Shown in pieces: positions 1-5,863 of a DNA stretch of 29,847 nt (its first letter is position 1; each line of letters opens with the position of its first letter). Source of the DNA: a virus. The stretch is from the IMG/VR virus record IMGVR_UViG_3300046740_000036, positions 1 to 29,847 of that record; one strand, given 5' to 3'. Made by a program: the position numbers and the translations under genes. Below the pieces are notes generated by a model, which saw only the letters and a list, made by a program, of their open reading frames with translations, was not told the origin of the DNA and did no database searches.

Positions 1-2
1 TA

Positions 3-104
3 GCGGTTCCTCCTGCCTACCCGATGCAGCAGATGCTGTGCGTGACGATGGCGCTCTGCACGCTGGTGGGCGTCGGCCTCATGCACGCAGCGGTGCAGTC
101 GTGA
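3..104 (+). CDS. C-terminal part of a small membrane protein (truncated by window edge)
   Basis: The frame is open from the left edge and ends at TGA 102-104. The visible residues run AVPPAYPMQQMLCVT and on through a hydrophobic stretch (ALCTLVGVGLM) that could form one membrane segment, then end in HAAVQS. An internal ATG at 24 could also be the true start, giving a 26-residue peptide. The stop overlaps the GTG of the next frame (GTGA at 101-104), the coupling style used throughout this operon. No family is recognised. It could be non-coding, since only a few codons are visible. Confidence 0.4.
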   Translation, partial: AVPPAYPMQQMLCVTMALCTLVGVGLMHAAVQS

Positions 105-235
105 CCCCCACCACCTCCTCCACCAACGCCTCGGGCCTGTTCTCGCTCTGCCTGGTGCTGGGCTTCCTGATTGCGCTCGCAGTAGCTAACGGACTGATTG
201 ACCGCCTCGCGTGGGCGGTGGGAGGGGGCTGGTGA
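101..235 (+). CDS. Small single-pass membrane protein, 44 aa
   Basis: I chose GTG 101 because it overlaps the upstream TGA (GTGA) and because the in-frame ATG at 38 would overlap the previous gene deeply. The protein has a Ser/Thr-rich N-terminus, one clear hydrophobic helix (about residues 13-34, LFSLCLVLGFLIALAVANGL) and a Gly/Trp tail. Its stop overlaps the GTG of the next gene (GTGA 232-235). A one-helix protein like this could be a small holin-like or host-membrane effector, but nothing identifies it. The Shine-Dalgarno sequence is weak. Confidence 0.5.
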   Translation: MTPTTSSTNASGLFSLCLVLGFLIALAVANGLIDRLAWAVGGGW

Positions 236-420
236 GGCTCTTGGTTGACTTTGAGCACATCGAAGGCTGGGGTTCAGCGTTCTACGTGGAAACAGAGGAA
301 ACACCAGCCGAGCTGCTGACTCGCTTGGGACGCGAAGGCGTCGTCATGGATCGGACTTACGAAACAGCCTTCCACGCGCCCAGCCAAATCAAGCGCCTGC
401 TGATTCGGAAAGAGGACTAG
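232..420 (+). CDS. Hypothetical small protein, 62 aa
   Basis: Start chosen at GTG 232, which overlaps the upstream TGA as GTGA and has GGAGGG about 5-10 bases upstream; an in-frame GTG at 211 lies further inside the previous gene. The product begins VRLLVDFEHIEGWGSAFYV and ends QIKRLLIRKED, a mixed-charge soluble protein without cysteines or membrane segments. It sits two bases before the next ATG in the same operon. No family recognised. Confidence 0.55.
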   Translation: MRLLVDFEHIEGWGSAFYVETEETPAELLTRLGREGVVMDRTYETAFHAPSQIKRLLIRKED

Positions 421-422
421 CC

Positions 423-608
423 ATGACCTTCGAGGATGCCGTCTGGATTGGCCTGGGGCTGAAGGTGGAAGGCTCCACAGTCACCGTCCCCGCCGAGCGG
501 GTGCAATGCCCCGACTGCCGCGCCGACTACCTCACCACTGACTGGCAGGATAAAGCCTCCTGTAAGTGGTGCTACAGCAGCAACGTGCGCGTCAGCGCGA
601 AGGAGTAG
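423..608 (+). CDS. Zinc-ribbon miniprotein, 61 aa
   Basis: ATG 423 follows the previous stop by two bases. The protein carries two CxxC knuckles (CPDC and CKWC) about 18 residues apart, the spacing of a treble-clef or rubredoxin-like zinc ribbon, which should bind one Zn2+. The N-terminal half has alternating hydrophobics and may form a small beta domain. Such proteins often mediate protein or nucleic-acid contacts in phage early operons, but no target can be read here. It is followed two bases later by the next ATG (611) with AAGGAG inside its own 3' end. Confidence 0.6.
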   Translation: MTFEDAVWIGLGLKVEGSTVTVPAERVQCPDCRADYLTTDWQDKASCKWCYSSNVRVSAKE

Positions 609-610
609 CC

Positions 611-946
611 ATGAACCTCGACCCCCTGACCAGCCGCGAACAGTTCGAGTCTGAAGAAGCCCAGCAGATGGACGAGTGGGCCGAAGCCCAGCACACGGCG
701 CTGCTGGAGAGCTACGTCAAGCGCATCTGGGAAGAGACGCGCACCATCAACAGACTGACAGGTCCAGTCACGCGCACCCTGACGCATCGTCTAGAGCTGG
801 TCGCCCGTGGACTCCATAACGTCTCGCGCTACGGCGTCCGCAATAACAGCGAAGAGGACTATCAACTTGACCTGCTCCTGACCGAGTGGGGGCCGGGACG
901 ACTCATGGGCTACTTTGCCGCACTGGCAGAAACGGAGAGCAAGTGA
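611..946 (+). CDS. Hypothetical helical protein, 111 aa
   Basis: ATG 611 is preceded by AAGGAG, so it is preferred over the in-frame ATG at 566 that lies inside the zinc-ribbon gene. The sequence is rich in Glu, Gln, Leu and Arg and is predicted by eye to be mostly helical (MDEWAEAQHTALLESYVKRIW). It has no cysteines, membrane segments or recognisable catalytic motif. The stop overlaps the GTG of the SSB-like gene (GTGA 943-946), suggesting translational coupling and possibly joint function, which is inference only. Confidence 0.6.
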   Translation: MNLDPLTSREQFESEEAQQMDEWAEAQHTALLESYVKRIWEETRTINRLTGPVTRTLTHRLELVARGLHNVSRYGVRNNSEEDYQLDLLLTEWGPGRLMGYFAALAETESK

Positions 947-1365
947 AGATCAACGACCTGTATCGGAGCAAGAAATCGCTGGCGGCAGCGGACCTGAATG
1001 GGAAGGCCGTCCGTGTGACCATCGAGGCCGTGACCTCGCAGAAGTTTGAGGAAGGCGAGAAGGCCATCCTGCACTTCGTGGGGAAGGAGAAGACCCTCGT
1101 TCTCAACCGAATTAATTCTTACGCCATCATCAACGCCGTGGGCGATGACGAGTCGGACAGCTGGATCGGCTGGTCGATTGTCCTCTACGCCACCAAAGTC
1201 CCCTTTCAGGGAAAGATGGTGGACGCCATCAGGGTGGACGACCGCCCAGGCTCGACCAAGCCCCCGGCCACGCCGCAGAAACGTGCTGTAGCGCCTCCTA
1301 CGACCCCACAGGACGTGTTTGACGAGCACGTCGATCTGCCGTCCGACGACGACATCCCCTTCTAG
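943..1365 (+). CDS. Probable ssDNA-binding protein with DDDIPF tail, 140 aa
   Basis: Start GTG 943 overlaps the upstream stop. Residues 1-100 form a compact beta-rich domain (GKAVRVTIEAV, LVLNRINSYAIINAVGDD, IVLYATKVPFQGKMVDAIRV). I recognise this as a conserved phage hypothetical-protein domain, plausibly an OB fold. Residues 101-125 are a Pro/Ala/Thr-rich linker. The last residues are acidic and hydrophobic, ending DDDIPF. That ending is the hallmark of bacterial and phage SSB C-termini, which recruit partner proteins. The next gene is a 3'-5' exonuclease, a natural partner. The SSB role is inferred from the tail plus context; the core does not match canonical SSB clearly. Confidence 0.65.
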   Translation: MKINDLYRSKKSLAAADLNGKAVRVTIEAVTSQKFEEGEKAILHFVGKEKTLVLNRINSYAIINAVGDDESDSWIGWSIVLYATKVPFQGKMVDAIRVDDRPGSTKPPATPQKRAVAPPTTPQDVFDEHVDLPSDDDIPF

Positions 1366-1368
1366 GCC

Positions 1369-2022
1369 ATGCGCTACATCATCCTAGACCTCGAATCGCA
1401 CGCCATCCCTGACGCGGCCACCTACCTGACCGAGCCAGTCGAAGCGCCCTCGAACTACACGAAGCCAGAAGCCATCGCGGCGTATGTCGCCAAGGCCAAG
1501 CAGGCGCAGTTGGACAAGGCCGCGCTGGACATCGACTTGGCGCGGATAGTCTGTCTGGGCGTGAATCACGTCACGGATACGATGGTGGACACGAACATCA
1601 TGAAGGACGAGACGCAAGAGCGAACCATGCTCGGCGCATTCTTCGGCGCGTTCTTTAGCTCTAACAACACCGCCGACTGGCCCGTGCTCGTCACCTTCAA
1701 CGGGCTGGGCTTCGACCTCCCGCTGCTGCTGCGCCGTGCGCTCTACCTAGGCGTGAAAGCGCCGAATATCCAGATCGACAAGTTCAAGCACCCGCACGTC
1801 ATCGACCTGATGGCGCTACTGAACTACGGCGACAAGAACCGATCGCACAGTCTGAGCTTCTACTGTCAGCGGTTCGGCATCCAGGTGGACGACGAGAACA
1901 GCGGCAAGGACATCGCGGCCCTCATCGCGGCCGACAACTGGCACGCCGTCGAATGCCACTGCGCCTCAGACGTTCAAGCCACATACGCGCTCGCGAAGCG
2001 CCTGGGGGTGATCGGTGGCTGA
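1369..2022 (+). CDS. PolB-type 3'-5' exonuclease domain protein, 217 aa
   Basis: This is a stand-alone DnaQ-fold exonuclease of the predicted PolB-like exonuclease family. Exo I is D7-x-E9 in ILDLES near the N-terminus. Exo II is the NGLGFDLPLL segment with D116. Exo III is HCASDVQATY with D201. Together they give the four acidic metal ligands. HPHVIDLMALLNYG (residues 141-154) is typical of this family. No polymerase domain is present, so it likely acts in replication, proofreading or recombination in trans, removing nucleotides from DNA 3' ends. It follows the SSB-like gene by three bases; the GTG of the next gene lies inside its 3' end. Confidence 0.85.
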   Translation: MRYIILDLESHAIPDAATYLTEPVEAPSNYTKPEAIAAYVAKAKQAQLDKAALDIDLARIVCLGVNHVTDTMVDTNIMKDETQERTMLGAFFGAFFSSNNTADWPVLVTFNGLGFDLPLLLRRALYLGVKAPNIQIDKFKHPHVIDLMALLNYGDKNRSHSLSFYCQRFGIQVDDENSGKDIAALIAADNWHAVECHCASDVQATYALAKRLGVIGG

Positions 2023-2446
2023 AGTCGCCATGTGCACTCGATGCGGAGGGGCGTTCAACCCGGCAACGAAATGCCCTCACCCACACGCAATGGTAGAAAT
2101 GGCTCATACGCCAACCGTCAGAGAGTTAGTCCGCGAGATCCAGACCGAACTACGGACCACCGATGTCAGCCCCTCACGGGCCGCAGAACTGCTCGTCAAG
2201 CTCACGGCGCTGATGGGCAACTGTCTCGAGGAGATCCGCAACGCCGACCATGCCTATGCGCTGGTATTGCTTGGGCACCTCGAAGCCGATACAGCAGCAA
2301 ACAGGGCGAAGATCCGGGCCGAGACGACGCAGGAGTTTTTGTGGAAAAGAGAGTGTAGAGACACTAAGGAACTTGTGGTAGAAATGGCCCGATCACTTAA
2401 ATACATGCTCCGGTCTGTCGCTGAAGAAATGAGGCTGACACGGTGA
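2015..2446 (+). CDS. Hypothetical protein with N-terminal Cys/His zinc knuckle, 143 aa
   Basis: Start is GTG 2015, overlapping the exonuclease stop by 8 bases; ATG 2030 is an alternative that loses only five residues. Residues 6-24 contain CTRCGGAF plus CPHPH, a likely zinc site of the C-x2-C...C-x-H type. The rest is helical and charged (RELVREIQTEL, SRAAELLVKLTALMG, LVVEMARSLKYML), with no enzyme motif. Its stop overlaps the HNH gene start (GTGA 2443-2446). It belongs to a run of small zinc proteins in this operon. Function unknown. Confidence 0.6.
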   Translation: MAEVAMCTRCGGAFNPATKCPHPHAMVEMAHTPTVRELVREIQTELRTTDVSPSRAAELLVKLTALMGNCLEEIRNADHAYALVLLGHLEADTAANRAKIRAETTQEFLWKRECRDTKELVVEMARSLKYMLRSVAEEMRLTR

Positions 2447-2895
2447 GGCCACTTCCTGAGCGGCTTGAGAGTCGGATCATGCCAGAACCGAATACGGGTT
2501 GCTGGTTGTGGATTGGAAACATGAATCCGAACGGATATGGGTATTTCTTAAGAGAACCAGCACACAGGTTCGTCTACCAGACGATGGTTGGAGATATACC
2601 TGATGGACTCCATCTAGATCATCTCTGTCGCGTCAGGTCGTGCGTCAATCCTGACCACCTTGAACCAGTAACACCACTAGAGAACGTGCGTCGGTCTAAC
2701 TGCGCTGAAGTTCAACGAGCACTAGCAAGGACGCGAACCCACTGTAGGCGAGGTCACGAATACACCGCAGACAACCTCTATGTTACCGCTGTCGGCCATA
2801 GATGTTGCCGCGCTTGTAGTCGGCTAAATCACTCCGGTCATGAGCGGCAGCGGGCCTCTAAATACGCACCTGATTTCAGGAAGGCCACCCGATGA
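2443..2895 (+). CDS. HNH homing-type endonuclease, 150 aa
   Basis: Residues 17-80 carry the HNH_3 signature. It has a GCWLWIG start typical of phage HNH genes, then HRFVYQTMVGDIPDGLHLDH with H58/H60, N69 (VNPDHLEP) and H72. A second zinc-like site follows (HCRRGHEYT, then CCRAC). It should nick or cut double-stranded DNA. The gene sits within the + operon with GTGA and ATGA overlaps at both ends, so it is expressed with its neighbours. A hand-counted line inside it (2521-2580) is 27/60 GC, below most neighbouring lines, consistent with recent acquisition. Confidence 0.85.
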   Translation: MRPLPERLESRIMPEPNTGCWLWIGNMNPNGYGYFLREPAHRFVYQTMVGDIPDGLHLDHLCRVRSCVNPDHLEPVTPLENVRRSNCAEVQRALARTRTHCRRGHEYTADNLYVTAVGHRCCRACSRLNHSGHERQRASKYAPDFRKATR

Positions 2896-2917
2896 CCATC
2901 ATCGTCTGGACCCGCTG

Positions 2918-3208
2918 ATGTATCCGAAGCCGACTCCCCAGCGGCGGATCAAGGCCAAGACCGACCGCCAGAATGTCGTGGCGCGCGCGAAGTGTGTCGC
3001 CGCCGTCTGGAAGCGGGATAACCGCGAGTGTCAGCACTGCGGGTATTGGCTCTACAAGCACACCGAAACCGACCAGGTGTTCAAGGTCGGGCACGTCCAT
3101 GAGATCGTGCCGAGAAGCCGTGGCGGGGATCCGCATGACCCCGCAAACTGCCTCCTGCTCTGCCCCCAATGCCATGCAAAAGCGCATTCACAGCATGTCG
3201 GCCACTGA
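2918..3208 (+). CDS. HNH nuclease (McrA-like), 96 aa
   Basis: ATG 2918 overlaps the stop of an 8-codon frame (TGATG 2916-2920) and precedes a basic N-terminus. The domain reads C38-x2-C41, then H59/H61 (VGHVHEIVPRSRGG), N77 and C82-x2-C85-H86, a standard treble-clef HNH with a structural zinc. Unlike the preceding gene it lacks homing-type flanking modules and resembles the short HNH nucleases that phages carry for packaging or restriction-like roles. Its 3' end overlaps the next zinc-ribbon gene. Family assignment is confident, biological role is not. Confidence 0.8.
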   Translation: MYPKPTPQRRIKAKTDRQNVVARAKCVAAVWKRDNRECQHCGYWLYKHTETDQVFKVGHVHEIVPRSRGGDPHDPANCLLLCPQCHAKAHSQHVGH

Positions 3209-3371
3209 CTGGCAGATCACCATCCGCTGTAGCTGCGGGTATACCGCCCGCGTCAGTAGCCCACTGGGAGCGTTTATGTCAGGCTGGCGGAAGATTCTCT
3301 GGGAGGAGCAGCACGCCGTCTGCTGGAAATGCGACCGTGAAGTTAGGGTCTTGGAAATGAGGGAATCGTGA
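3195..3371 (+). CDS. Zinc-ribbon miniprotein, 58 aa
   Basis: ATG 3195 lies within the end of the HNH gene (14-base overlap). The product begins MSATDWQITIRCSCGYTAR and has two pairs of cysteines, C-x-C at about residues 12-14 and C-x2-C (CWKC) at about 43-46, a likely single zinc site. A Trp-rich middle separates them. The stop overlaps the next GTG (GTGA). No specific family recognised; similar CxC/CxxC proteins are frequent in phage accessory operons. Confidence 0.55.
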   Translation: MSATDWQITIRCSCGYTARVSSPLGAFMSGWRKILWEEQHAVCWKCDREVRVLEMRES

Positions 3372-3541
3372 CTGACCAGGACATGAGAAGTTGCCCCACC
3401 TGTCACTCCGACGAGAATGTGAAGTTAATGCAGCCGGTCCTCGATGGCTTGATGTTCAAGTGTGTGACATGCCATCGCATTTGGAGCGTGTTCTTTCATG
3501 ACCGGCAACGGCCACGCTTCGATCCGAGGCCAGAAGCATGA
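3368..3541 (+). CDS. Zinc-ribbon miniprotein, 57 aa
   Basis: GTG 3368 overlaps the upstream stop and the TGA at 3539-3541 overlaps the next ATG (ATGA). The protein has CPTCHSDENVKLM near the N-terminus and CVTCHRIW about 20 residues later, two C-x2-C-H knuckles forming a classical zinc ribbon. The C-terminus is Arg/Pro-rich (DRQRPRFDPRPEA) and could contact nucleic acid. Too short for most gene finders. Ribbons of this form resemble transcription-factor or ribosomal-protein ribbons, but no partner can be inferred. Confidence 0.55.
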   Translation: MTDQDMRSCPTCHSDENVKLMQPVLDGLMFKCVTCHRIWSVFFHDRQRPRFDPRPEA

Positions 3542-3825
3542 AGGGCGAGAAGCGGCGGTGCCTGGAACTATCCTGTCCTGCGTGGTTCGTGCAGCGGAGT
3601 AATGGGCAGAAGTTCTGTGACGCCTGCGCGAAGAAGCGGAAGGCGCAGCAGAATCGCCGGTCGCAGATCGCATATAAGTCGAAGCCCCAGAGCGAACTGT
3701 TCGACCTGAGCGAGGCGGTGATTGACGCGATGTTTACCACCGCCCTCGCGGAGATTCGGCGCACGAAGGTGCATCGGCTCGAGGATGCGAGCTTCGATTA
3801 CCGGAACAGGTATCGTGAACCTTGA
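3538..3825 (+). CDS. Cys-rich basic protein, 95 aa
   Basis: ATG 3538 overlaps the upstream stop. The N-terminal half has C8, C13 and a CDAC pair followed by a very basic stretch (AKKRKAQQNRRSQIAYKSK), a pattern seen in small phage zinc-finger DNA-binding proteins. The C-terminal half is acidic then basic without motifs. Its stop codon (3823-3825) lies inside the -35 box of the promoter for the next gene, so the operon is re-initiated here. DNA binding is inference from charge and cysteines only. Confidence 0.55.
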   Translation: MKGEKRRCLELSCPAWFVQRSNGQKFCDACAKKRKAQQNRRSQIAYKSKPQSELFDLSEAVIDAMFTTALAEIRRTKVHRLEDASFDYRNRYREP

Positions 3826-3850
3826 CAGTCCGCTTACGTATCGGTAGGAT
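3822..3850 (+). promoter_or_regulatory. Sigma70-type promoter, TTGACA-17-TAGGAT
   Basis: A perfect -35 TTGACA (3822-3827) is separated by exactly 17 bases from TAGGAT (3845-3850), 4 of 6 matches to the consensus -10. The downstream ATG (3857) begins 6 bases after the -10 box, so a transcript from the usual start would begin at or one or two bases before the ATG. The -10 overlaps the only Shine-Dalgarno-like bases (TAGGA), so initiation here should give a leaderless mRNA. Confidence 0.75.
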
Positions 3851-3856
3851 ACGCCC

Positions 3857-4075
3857 ATGAGCATCCGCTACCAGCCCGCCCTATTCGCAGGCGTGTCTCC
3901 CACGATGCAGCAGGTCAAGGACAAGATGCCGCTGTCACCCAAAGCACTACAGGCGGCGGAAGAGGTCTACATCCGAGCGTATGCCAGCCGGTGCTGCCAT
4001 GAGCCTGGATGCGGCTCGAGGAAGTCCTGCATTGCCCTGTTGGCGCGTGAGATGAAGAGTAAGGGGTATGTCTGA
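3857..4075 (+). CDS. Hypothetical Cys-containing protein, 72 aa
   Basis: First gene after the mid-operon promoter. The N-terminus MSIRYQPALFAGVSPTMQQVKDKM is followed by a helix (SPKALQAAEEVYIRAYASR) and a cysteine cluster (CCHEPGCGSRKSC, about residues 46-58) that could bind zinc or an Fe-S centre. The C-terminus is basic. TGATG at 4073-4077 couples it to the next gene. No family recognised. If the promoter call is right, its transcript has almost no 5' leader. Confidence 0.55.
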   Translation: MSIRYQPALFAGVSPTMQQVKDKMPLSPKALQAAEEVYIRAYASRCCHEPGCGSRKSCIALLAREMKSKGYV

Positions 4076-4353
4076 TGCAGCCTGACCTGTTTCGCACAGA
4101 ACCAGCGTTTGATGGAGATACGCTCGATCCTGATCTGGATGCGGCACGACTGCGAGGACAACTGGAGCGCGTGCGACTCCTGATGCTGGATGGGCACTGG
4201 AGAACCCTGAGCCAGATTGTCCTGCATGTCGGGAGCAGCGAGGCGGGCATTTCCGCACGGCTGCGGGATCTCAGGAAGCAGAAGTTCGGGGCGTACACAG
4301 TAAACGGACGGCGGCGACCCGGTGGGCTGTGGGAATACCAGGTGACACGATGA
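4075..4353 (+). CDS. Winged-helix-like phage protein, 92 aa
   Basis: Residues 30-92 read as a helix-turn-helix followed by a wing: ERVRLLMLDGHWRTLSQIVLHVGSS, then SARLRDLRKQKFGAYTV and a Gly/Arg hairpin before GLWEYQV. I recognise this form from many phage early regions, where it occurs in annotated hypothetical proteins. It probably binds DNA as a small regulator, but the target is unknown. The N-terminal 25 residues are acidic and likely disordered. It overlaps both neighbours by 1-4 bases (TGATG at its start, ATGA at its end). Confidence 0.6.
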   Translation: MQPDLFRTEPAFDGDTLDPDLDAARLRGQLERVRLLMLDGHWRTLSQIVLHVGSSEAGISARLRDLRKQKFGAYTVNGRRRPGGLWEYQVTR

Positions 4354-4886
4354 CTGACGAGCAGGCGATGTCGGCACGGCTGACGGCGATTGCGGAGCGG
4401 CTGAAGGAGTTTATCCGCAAGCATCAGTCTGGCGGATGCCGGATGCTCTCAGTCGCTGACTGCCAGTGCCCGTTGTGCGATGTGGACCGTCTGAGCGCCC
4501 ACGTCGAGACACTGGAGCGCGAGAAGGCGCAGGCCGATGAGCGTGCGCGTCTGAGCTATCCGGGACTGGCTGAGATTGAACGCATCCAGCAGGAGAACGC
4601 ACGGCTGACGGCACGCATCATCAGCCAGCCAGAGATCGTGTTCAAGTCGCTGGCCTCTGCGAAGGACGAAGCGCAACGACTCGCCGGGCTATGCGAAGAA
4701 TGGTATGAGAAGTTCCGGCAGGCCGAGCAGGCACGGGACACGGCGCACGCGGCGCATGATCGGTTGCTCTCGACGCTGAGAAACGCACGGAACTTCATCG
4801 CCCGCGAACACGGCATGACTCAGCATGAGTTCCTAGCCTATCTCGATGCCGCCCTTGCGGCGTCCGCACCGCAAAAGGAAAAGTAG
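4350..4886 (+). CDS. Coiled-coil protein with a Cys motif, 178 aa
   Basis: ATG 4350 overlaps the upstream TGA (ATGA). After a helical N-terminus there is C30 and a C-x-C-x2-C group (DCQCPLCDVD, about residues 38-47), a likely small zinc site. Residues 48-150 are strongly heptad-like (SAHVETLEREKAQADERA, RIQQENARLTARI), indicating a long coiled coil and probable oligomerisation. The stop TAG (4884-4886) is directly followed, in frame, by the next ATG. No function recognised. Confidence 0.6.
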   Translation: MTDEQAMSARLTAIAERLKEFIRKHQSGGCRMLSVADCQCPLCDVDRLSAHVETLEREKAQADERARLSYPGLAEIERIQQENARLTARIISQPEIVFKSLASAKDEAQRLAGLCEEWYEKFRQAEQARDTAHAAHDRLLSTLRNARNFIAREHGMTQHEFLAYLDAALAASAPQKEK

Positions 4887-5084
4887 ATGACTGAAGCACC
4901 CGATTACACCGACTTCGCTAAACGTGGACTGGTGCGCTATCCGATTCGGCTGGATGGCGACACGTTCGCCTATCTCAGTTTGCCGGTCAACCTGACGCAA
5001 CGAGACGTGCGACGTATCACAGCCTACATGGAGTCGCTGCTTCTGCCGCCTGCCCCCGCGCAGGAGACGGAGCGAGGCCGCTGA
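4887..5084 (+). CDS. Hypothetical protein, 65 aa
   Basis: ATG 4887 abuts the previous TAG with zero spacing and has AAAAGGAAAAG just upstream, a good ribosome-binding site within the previous gene. The segment VRYPIRLDGDTFAYLSLPVNLTQRDVRRITAYMESLL resembles the short phage proteins that describe a beta strand pair (substrate-like 'LPxxLTxxDVxRI') followed by a helix. These are common in early operons and have no assigned role. The tail is Pro/Ala-rich. Confidence 0.55.
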   Translation: MTEAPDYTDFAKRGLVRYPIRLDGDTFAYLSLPVNLTQRDVRRITAYMESLLLPPAPAQETERGR

Positions 5085-5104
5085 TGGCTGATAAAGGAGA
5101 CTAC

Positions 5105-5257
5105 ATGCCGACCGACCTCGAGAAAGCCATCCAGCAATTAACCGCCGCCCTGACCAGCGAGAGTCCTACCGACACGCATGACGGGACGATCCTCGCCATC
5201 GCCCGAGGCGTGCTGGTCATCCTCCTGAAGCTCCAGCAGGAAGGCGCGGATTCGTGA
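5105..5257 (+). CDS. Hypothetical small helical protein, 50 aa
   Basis: ATG 5105 is preceded by AAAGGAGA (5093-5100), the best Shine-Dalgarno of this operon, so it is preferred over the in-frame ATG at 5084 that overlaps the previous stop. The product is MPTDLEKAIQQLTAAL followed by an acidic linker and a hydrophobic helix (ILAIARGVLVILLKLQQ), which could be amphipathic or weakly membrane-associated. The stop overlaps the GTG of the VRR-NUC gene (GTGA 5254-5257). Confidence 0.55.
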   Translation: MPTDLEKAIQQLTAALTSESPTDTHDGTILAIARGVLVILLKLQQEGADS

Positions 5258-5580
5258 GTTGGGCACGGCGGGTGGACGGAAACCATACCCTGATCGTCGA
5301 AGCGCTTCGCGCCTATGGCTGGGTGGTGCGGGACACTTCACGGGTCGGGCAGGGCTTTCCTGACCTCCTCATCGCCAAGCGAGGCCGGACCGTGCTGGTC
5401 GAGGTCAAAACGCCCAAGGGGCGACTGGAAGAGGCGCAGAAGGTGTTCCTGATGGAGTGGCCGGGAGAGTGGGCCATCCTGACGAGCCTGGATGATGTCG
5501 AACGGTTCAACGACTCGATTGACCAGTCTCAGCCCGTCCGGTTGACATTCACGGGCGATTTGCGGAATCTAGAACGCTAA
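5254..5580 (+). CDS. VRR-NUC family nuclease, 108 aa
   Basis: This is a compact PD-(D/E)xK nuclease of the VRR-NUC type. It carries an early helix with E16 (LIVEALRAYGW), then GFPDLLI (D37), VLVEVKTPKG (E50, K52) and the downstream Q62 (EEAQKVFL). Together these are the metal-binding core and catalytic lysine. Phage members are usually stand-alone and are thought to act on branched DNA during replication or recombination. It is the last gene of the + operon, and its TAA is followed at once by the inverted repeat that separates it from the convergent late operon. Confidence 0.85.
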   Translation: MSWARRVDGNHTLIVEALRAYGWVVRDTSRVGQGFPDLLIAKRGRTVLVEVKTPKGRLEEAQKVFLMEWPGEWAILTSLDDVERFNDSIDQSQPVRLTFTGDLRNLER

Positions 5581-5653
5581 TCGGAGCGGTCAGACCCCAG
5601 CTCCTCCACCGGGGCGGTAGAGGTTCCCGAGCGCCGAGCCTGACCGGCTCCGA
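5581..5653. repeat. Imperfect inverted repeat between convergent operons
   Basis: Left arm TCGGAGCGGTCAG (5581-5593) pairs with CTGACC-G-GCTCCGA (5640-5653): 7 bp, a one-base bulge, then 6 bp, enclosing a 46-base loop that itself contains CCCC/GGGG. It fills almost the whole gap between the stop codons of the + operon (5580) and the - operon (5662). There is no T-run on either side, so it is not a textbook Rho-independent terminator. It may be an RNA 3'-end structure that protects or separates the two transcripts. Confidence 0.6.
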
Positions 5654-5659
5654 AGGGTG

Positions 5660-5863
5660 CTACTGGTCTGAGGTGGGTTCTGGATGCACCGCCAGCCAAT
5701 CGGCGTCTTTCGCCAAACTGGACGCCAACGCCGCTTGATAGGCGGCAATGACGTCTGCATCGCTGGGGACTGGTGCGTCTGGATGCTGCTGAACGAACAG
5801 CCCCTTGAGCGCCTCGATGATGGCCGGCGTCTCTTGAATGGCGAGGCCGAGCAGGGTTCCCAT
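5660..5863 (-). CDS. Hypothetical small protein, 67 aa (last gene of late operon)
   Basis: ATG at 5863 overlaps the stop of the upstream gene by one base. The protein starts with a hydrophobic-amphipathic helix (MGTLLGLAIQETPAIIEALKGLF) and continues with an Ala/Asp-rich region (SDADVIAAYQAALASSLAKD) ending EPTSDQ. No cysteines and no clear membrane helix. Proteins of this look are common at the end of lysis cassettes in phages of environmental origin; no function is assigned. Confidence 0.6.
   Translation of the reverse strand: MGTLLGLAIQETPAIIEALKGLFVQQHPDAPVPSDADVIAAYQAALASSLAKDADWLAVHPEPTSDQ

Noticed and set aside
211-420. Earlier GTG start (211) for the 62-aa protein
   Set aside because: It overlaps the upstream gene by 25 bases and lies before the GGAGGG site that fits GTG 232.
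5581-5653. tRNA-like 73-base element with a 7-bp outer stem
   Set aside because: No T-arm, anticodon arm or TTCRA-like loop fits the required spacing; the second stem continues the first instead.
5581-5660. Rho-independent terminator
   Set aside because: There is a stem but no T-run on either strand.
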